Program-made: the position numbers and the translations under genes
Notes under the pieces: model-generated
Databases searched by the model: none
The model's input: only the letters and a program-made list of their open reading frames with translations
Told to the model about the DNA's origin: nothing
Assembly: GCF_000420665.1 (NCBI RefSeq)
Contig: NZ_ATVJ01000004.1
Span: forward strand, 1-44,675
DNA: 44,675 nucleotides
Origin: Ponticaulis koreensis DSM 19734
Lineage (GTDB): Bacteria > Pseudomonadota > Alphaproteobacteria > Caulobacterales > Hyphomonadaceae
Direction: 5' to 3'
Shown: in pieces, positions 42,972 through 44,675 of the stretch
How the letters are laid out: every line of letters starts with the position of its first letter
Numbering within the stretch: position 1 is the stretch's first letter

Positions 42972-43424
42972 ATGGCCGGAAAACATTTCGACGAATGGAC
43001 TGTAGGCGAGCGTATTCAGCATGATTTGCGCCGCACAGTGACAGAGACTGACAATCTCATGATGTGTACGCTGACACACAACCCGCAGCCGCTGCACCTT
43101 GATAAAACCTACGCTGAATCAACAGAGTTCGGTCAGATTGTAGTGAATGGCATTTTCACATTCGGCCTGATGGTTGGTGTAACTGTTGGCGACACGACAC
43201 TCGGCACGCTCGTAGCAAATCTGGGCTATGACAAGCTGGTCATGCCAAACCCGGTCTTTATCGGCGATACGCTTCGTTGCGAGACAGAAGTTGTCGAGCT
43301 ACGTGAGAGCCGTTCGCGCCCGACCGCAGGCATAGTCACATTCAAGCACATCATGCTCAATCAGGATGATAAGATCGTCTGTGAATGCCTTCGTATGGCC
43401 CTGCTCCACAAGAAGCCGAACTGA
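42972..43424 (+). CDS. MaoC-type hydratase, probable (methylglutaconyl/itaconyl)-CoA hydratase
   Basis: 150 aa, one hot-dog fold. The MaoC hydratase motif is visible in TLTHNPQPLHLDKTYAESTEFGQIVVNGIFTFGLMVG (about 36-72; the conserved N/D-P-x-H with His in PLHLD). Length and position match Rv2499c of Mycobacterium tuberculosis, an itaconyl-CoA hydratase in an operon with leucine genes (recalled, not searched). In the standard leucine path an enoyl-CoA hydratase-fold enzyme hydrates 3-methylglutaconyl-CoA; no such gene is here, so this protein probably fills that step. Starts 2 bp after mccA and ends 1 bp before the CitE-like gene. Confidence 0.82.
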   Translation: MAGKHFDEWTVGERIQHDLRRTVTETDNLMMCTLTHNPQPLHLDKTYAESTEFGQIVVNGIFTFGLMVGVTVGDTTLGTLVANLGYDKLVMPNPVFIGDTLRCETEVVELRESRSRPTAGIVTFKHIMLNQDDKIVCECLRMALLHKKPN

Positions 43425-43425
43425 C

Positions 43426-44277
43426 ATGGAATTCCGTTCTCTGCTCTTCGTTCCGGGTGATCGTCCAGAGCGCTTCCAGAAAGCGCTAGACAGTTCTACT
43501 GACGGTCTGATCCTTGATCTTGAAGATTCGGTTGCGCCATCCCGAAAAGCAGATGCGCGACAAGCCGTTATAGAATGCCTATCTCTACCTCGGTCCAAGC
43601 CGGTGCTTGTGCGGATCAACCCAATTCCTGCTTGCGGGCTTGAAAGCGACCTTCCTGCTATCCTCAAGGCGAGCCCGAACGGCATTGTTCTTCCCAAAGC
43701 CGAAGGCGCGAAAGACGTACGCGATCTGACTGACGCGATGGGCGACACACCTGTCCCTGTCCTCCCTATCGCGACCGAGACGCCACGTGCGCTGTTCAAA
43801 CTGGATACTTATGAAGATGTGAGCTCAAGCCTGTGTGGCCTCACATGGGGCGCAGAGGATCTTCCAGCTACAATCGGTGCGTCCAGCTCACGTGAGACTG
43901 ATGGGAGCTACACGCCACCCTTCGAATGGGTGCGTAGCATTGCCCTCTTCGCAGCCCACGCAGCAGGCGTTAAAGCCGTCGAGACTGTGTATCCCAATAT
44001 CAAAGATATAGACGGGCTCACTGCGTATGCTTCGCGTGCCCGACGCGACGGATTTACTGCGATGATGGCGATCCACCCGTCCCAGTGCCAGATCATCAAC
44101 GACGCTTTTACGCCATCAGATGATGAGATCGCGCACGCAATGAAGATCATCGAGGCTTTTGAAGAACGTCCCGACGCTGGCGCACTTCAGATCGACGGGA
44201 AGATGGTCGATGCGCCACACGAAAAACAGGCCCGCAAACTGGTCGCACAATGGAAACAGCTTACCGGCCAAGCCTGA
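43426..44277 (+). CDS. CitE-type CoA-ester lyase (HMG-CoA/citramalyl-CoA lyase candidate)
   Basis: 283 aa, TIM-barrel of the HpcH/HpaI/CitE family. Motifs: FVPGDRPERFQKAL (8-21), the metal-binding LDLEDSVAP (30-38), PIATETPRAL, TWGAEDLPATIGA and MAIHPSQ. Metal ligands include E33 or D34 and the E in WGAED. The start ATG 43426 is one base after the MaoC stop. An in-frame start at 43366 overlaps maoC and is rejected. It stands where HMG-CoA lyase would be in a classical liu operon. Its Mycobacterium tuberculosis counterpart Rv2498c cleaves citramalyl-CoA and HMG-CoA (recalled). Last gene before the terminator. Confidence 0.85.
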   Translation: MEFRSLLFVPGDRPERFQKALDSSTDGLILDLEDSVAPSRKADARQAVIECLSLPRSKPVLVRINPIPACGLESDLPAILKASPNGIVLPKAEGAKDVRDLTDAMGDTPVPVLPIATETPRALFKLDTYEDVSSSLCGLTWGAEDLPATIGASSSRETDGSYTPPFEWVRSIALFAAHAAGVKAVETVYPNIKDIDGLTAYASRARRDGFTAMMAIHPSQCQIINDAFTPSDDEIAHAMKIIEAFEERPDAGALQIDGKMVDAPHEKQARKLVAQWKQLTGQA

Positions 44278-44310
44278 TACTTCACCTTTGCAGCTTTGCT
44301 TCTGGGCAAC

Positions 44311-44346
44311 AAAAAAGCCCTCGGCTGTTATAGCTGAGGGCTTTTT
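44311..44346. terminator. Bidirectional intrinsic terminator between the leucine operon and the rRNA operon
   Basis: AGCCCTC...GAGGGCT stem (44316-44342) with an A run on the left and a T run on the right. It can end the leucine operon (+) and the rRNA-tRNA-fMet operon (-). Confidence 0.9.
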
Positions 44347-44348
44347 GT

Positions 44349-44425
<77 letters not shown>

Positions 44426-44569
44426 TCACTGATATATGTCTCTTGGTTTAGAGACAAAAAAACCGCAAGGACGGGTGTCGATGCGGATTTTGTTACACCC
44501 GAGGGTGAAGTCGTATTGATAGAAGGGTTTGTGTTTCCTGCTGACTTTGAGTGCACCATTCTTCTTTGC

Positions 44570-44675
44570 GGACCCGGCAGCGACCTACTCTCCCACGTCT
44601 TGAGACGCAGTACCATTGGCGCAGGGGGACTTAACGGCCGAGTTCGGGATGGGATCGGGTGGGGAACCCCCGCCA
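44570..44675 (-). rRNA. rrf: 5S ribosomal RNA, partial (5' end beyond the right edge)
   Basis: The minus strand reads the conserved 5S core: CACCCGATCCCATCCCGAACTCGG, then GGTACTGCGTCT...GTGGGAGAGTAGGTCGCTGCCGGG at the 3' end. Only the first few bases of the 5' end are missing. It is the 3' part of an rRNA operon continuing off the window, with tRNA-fMet about 150 bp downstream. Confidence 0.96.

Noticed and set aside
44430-44460. GTCTCT...AGAGAC hairpin with an A run as a terminator of the 5S gene
   Set aside because: On the minus strand the T run precedes the stem, so it is not in terminator order, and tRNA-fMet lies downstream in the same operon.

Overview
The window looks like chromosomal DNA of an alphaproteobacterium, probably of the Caulobacterales/Hyphomonadaceae type (inference). 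The reasons are a PleC-like cell-cycle histidine kinase preceded by a perfect CtrA-type TTAA-N7-TTAA site, an initiator tRNA placed next to the 5S rRNA gene at the end of an rRNA operon, many acyl-CoA and biotin-carboxylase genes, and short palindromic repeats of the kind common in this class. Nearly all genes are housekeeping or catabolic. No phage, IS transposase, CRISPR array or secondary-metabolite cluster is visible.

Layout. 1-1.9 kb: tuf (cut by the left edge), galU and tRNA-Gly, all on the minus strand. 2.0-4.5 kb: an accessory patch with an unusual ribbon-helix-helix/TonB fusion protein, a small orphan ORF bracketed by inverted palindromes, a hypothetical gene carrying repeat-derived codons, and a cluster of palindromic repeats. 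4.5-8.2 kb: tRNA-Tyr, a TrmH/RlmB-type RNA methyltransferase, an SDR and a DEAD-box helicase with a long leader. 8.2-13.6 kb: small enzymes (HD-domain protein, ABM monooxygenase, MAPEG protein, epoxide-hydrolase-like protein, PilZ protein) and an operon of two acyl-CoA dehydrogenases. 13.7-20.8 kb: a hypothetical protein, a lipoprotein, pepN, a response regulator and the PleC-like kinase. 20.8-25.6 kb: membrane protein, pccA, purB and a secreted thioredoxin-like protein.

25.6-30.4 kb is a complete vitamin B12 uptake operon. A promoter and cobalamin riboswitch precede btuB (outer-membrane receptor), btuF (binding lipoprotein), btuC (permease) and btuD (ATPase), which are tightly coupled. 30.4-34.3 kb holds convergent nucleotide-sugar genes: rfbA, rfbD, rfbB (dTDP-rhamnose, without rfbC) and a UDP-glucuronate 4-epimerase-like gene. 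34.6-37.3 kb encodes a large secreted M14 metallopeptidase.

37.3-44.3 kb is a leucine/isovalerate catabolic operon: isovaleryl-CoA dehydrogenase, both methylcrotonyl-CoA carboxylase subunits, a MaoC-type hydratase and a CitE-type lyase, with a divergent LysR regulator. The MaoC and CitE genes stand where the usual enoyl-CoA hydratase and HMG-CoA lyase would be. This resembles the Mycobacterium tuberculosis Rv2498c-Rv2502c locus, which couples leucine breakdown to itaconate breakdown. The window ends in a bidirectional terminator, tRNA-fMet with an unusual C discriminator base, and a partial 5S rRNA.

The most interesting points are the leucine/itaconate-type operon with its LysR regulator, the RHH-TonB fusion, repeat-derived peptide units inside a gene at 3.65 kb, the inverted-repeat-flanked orphan at 2.84-3.33 kb, the CtrA site before the PleC-like gene, and the C73 initiator tRNA.
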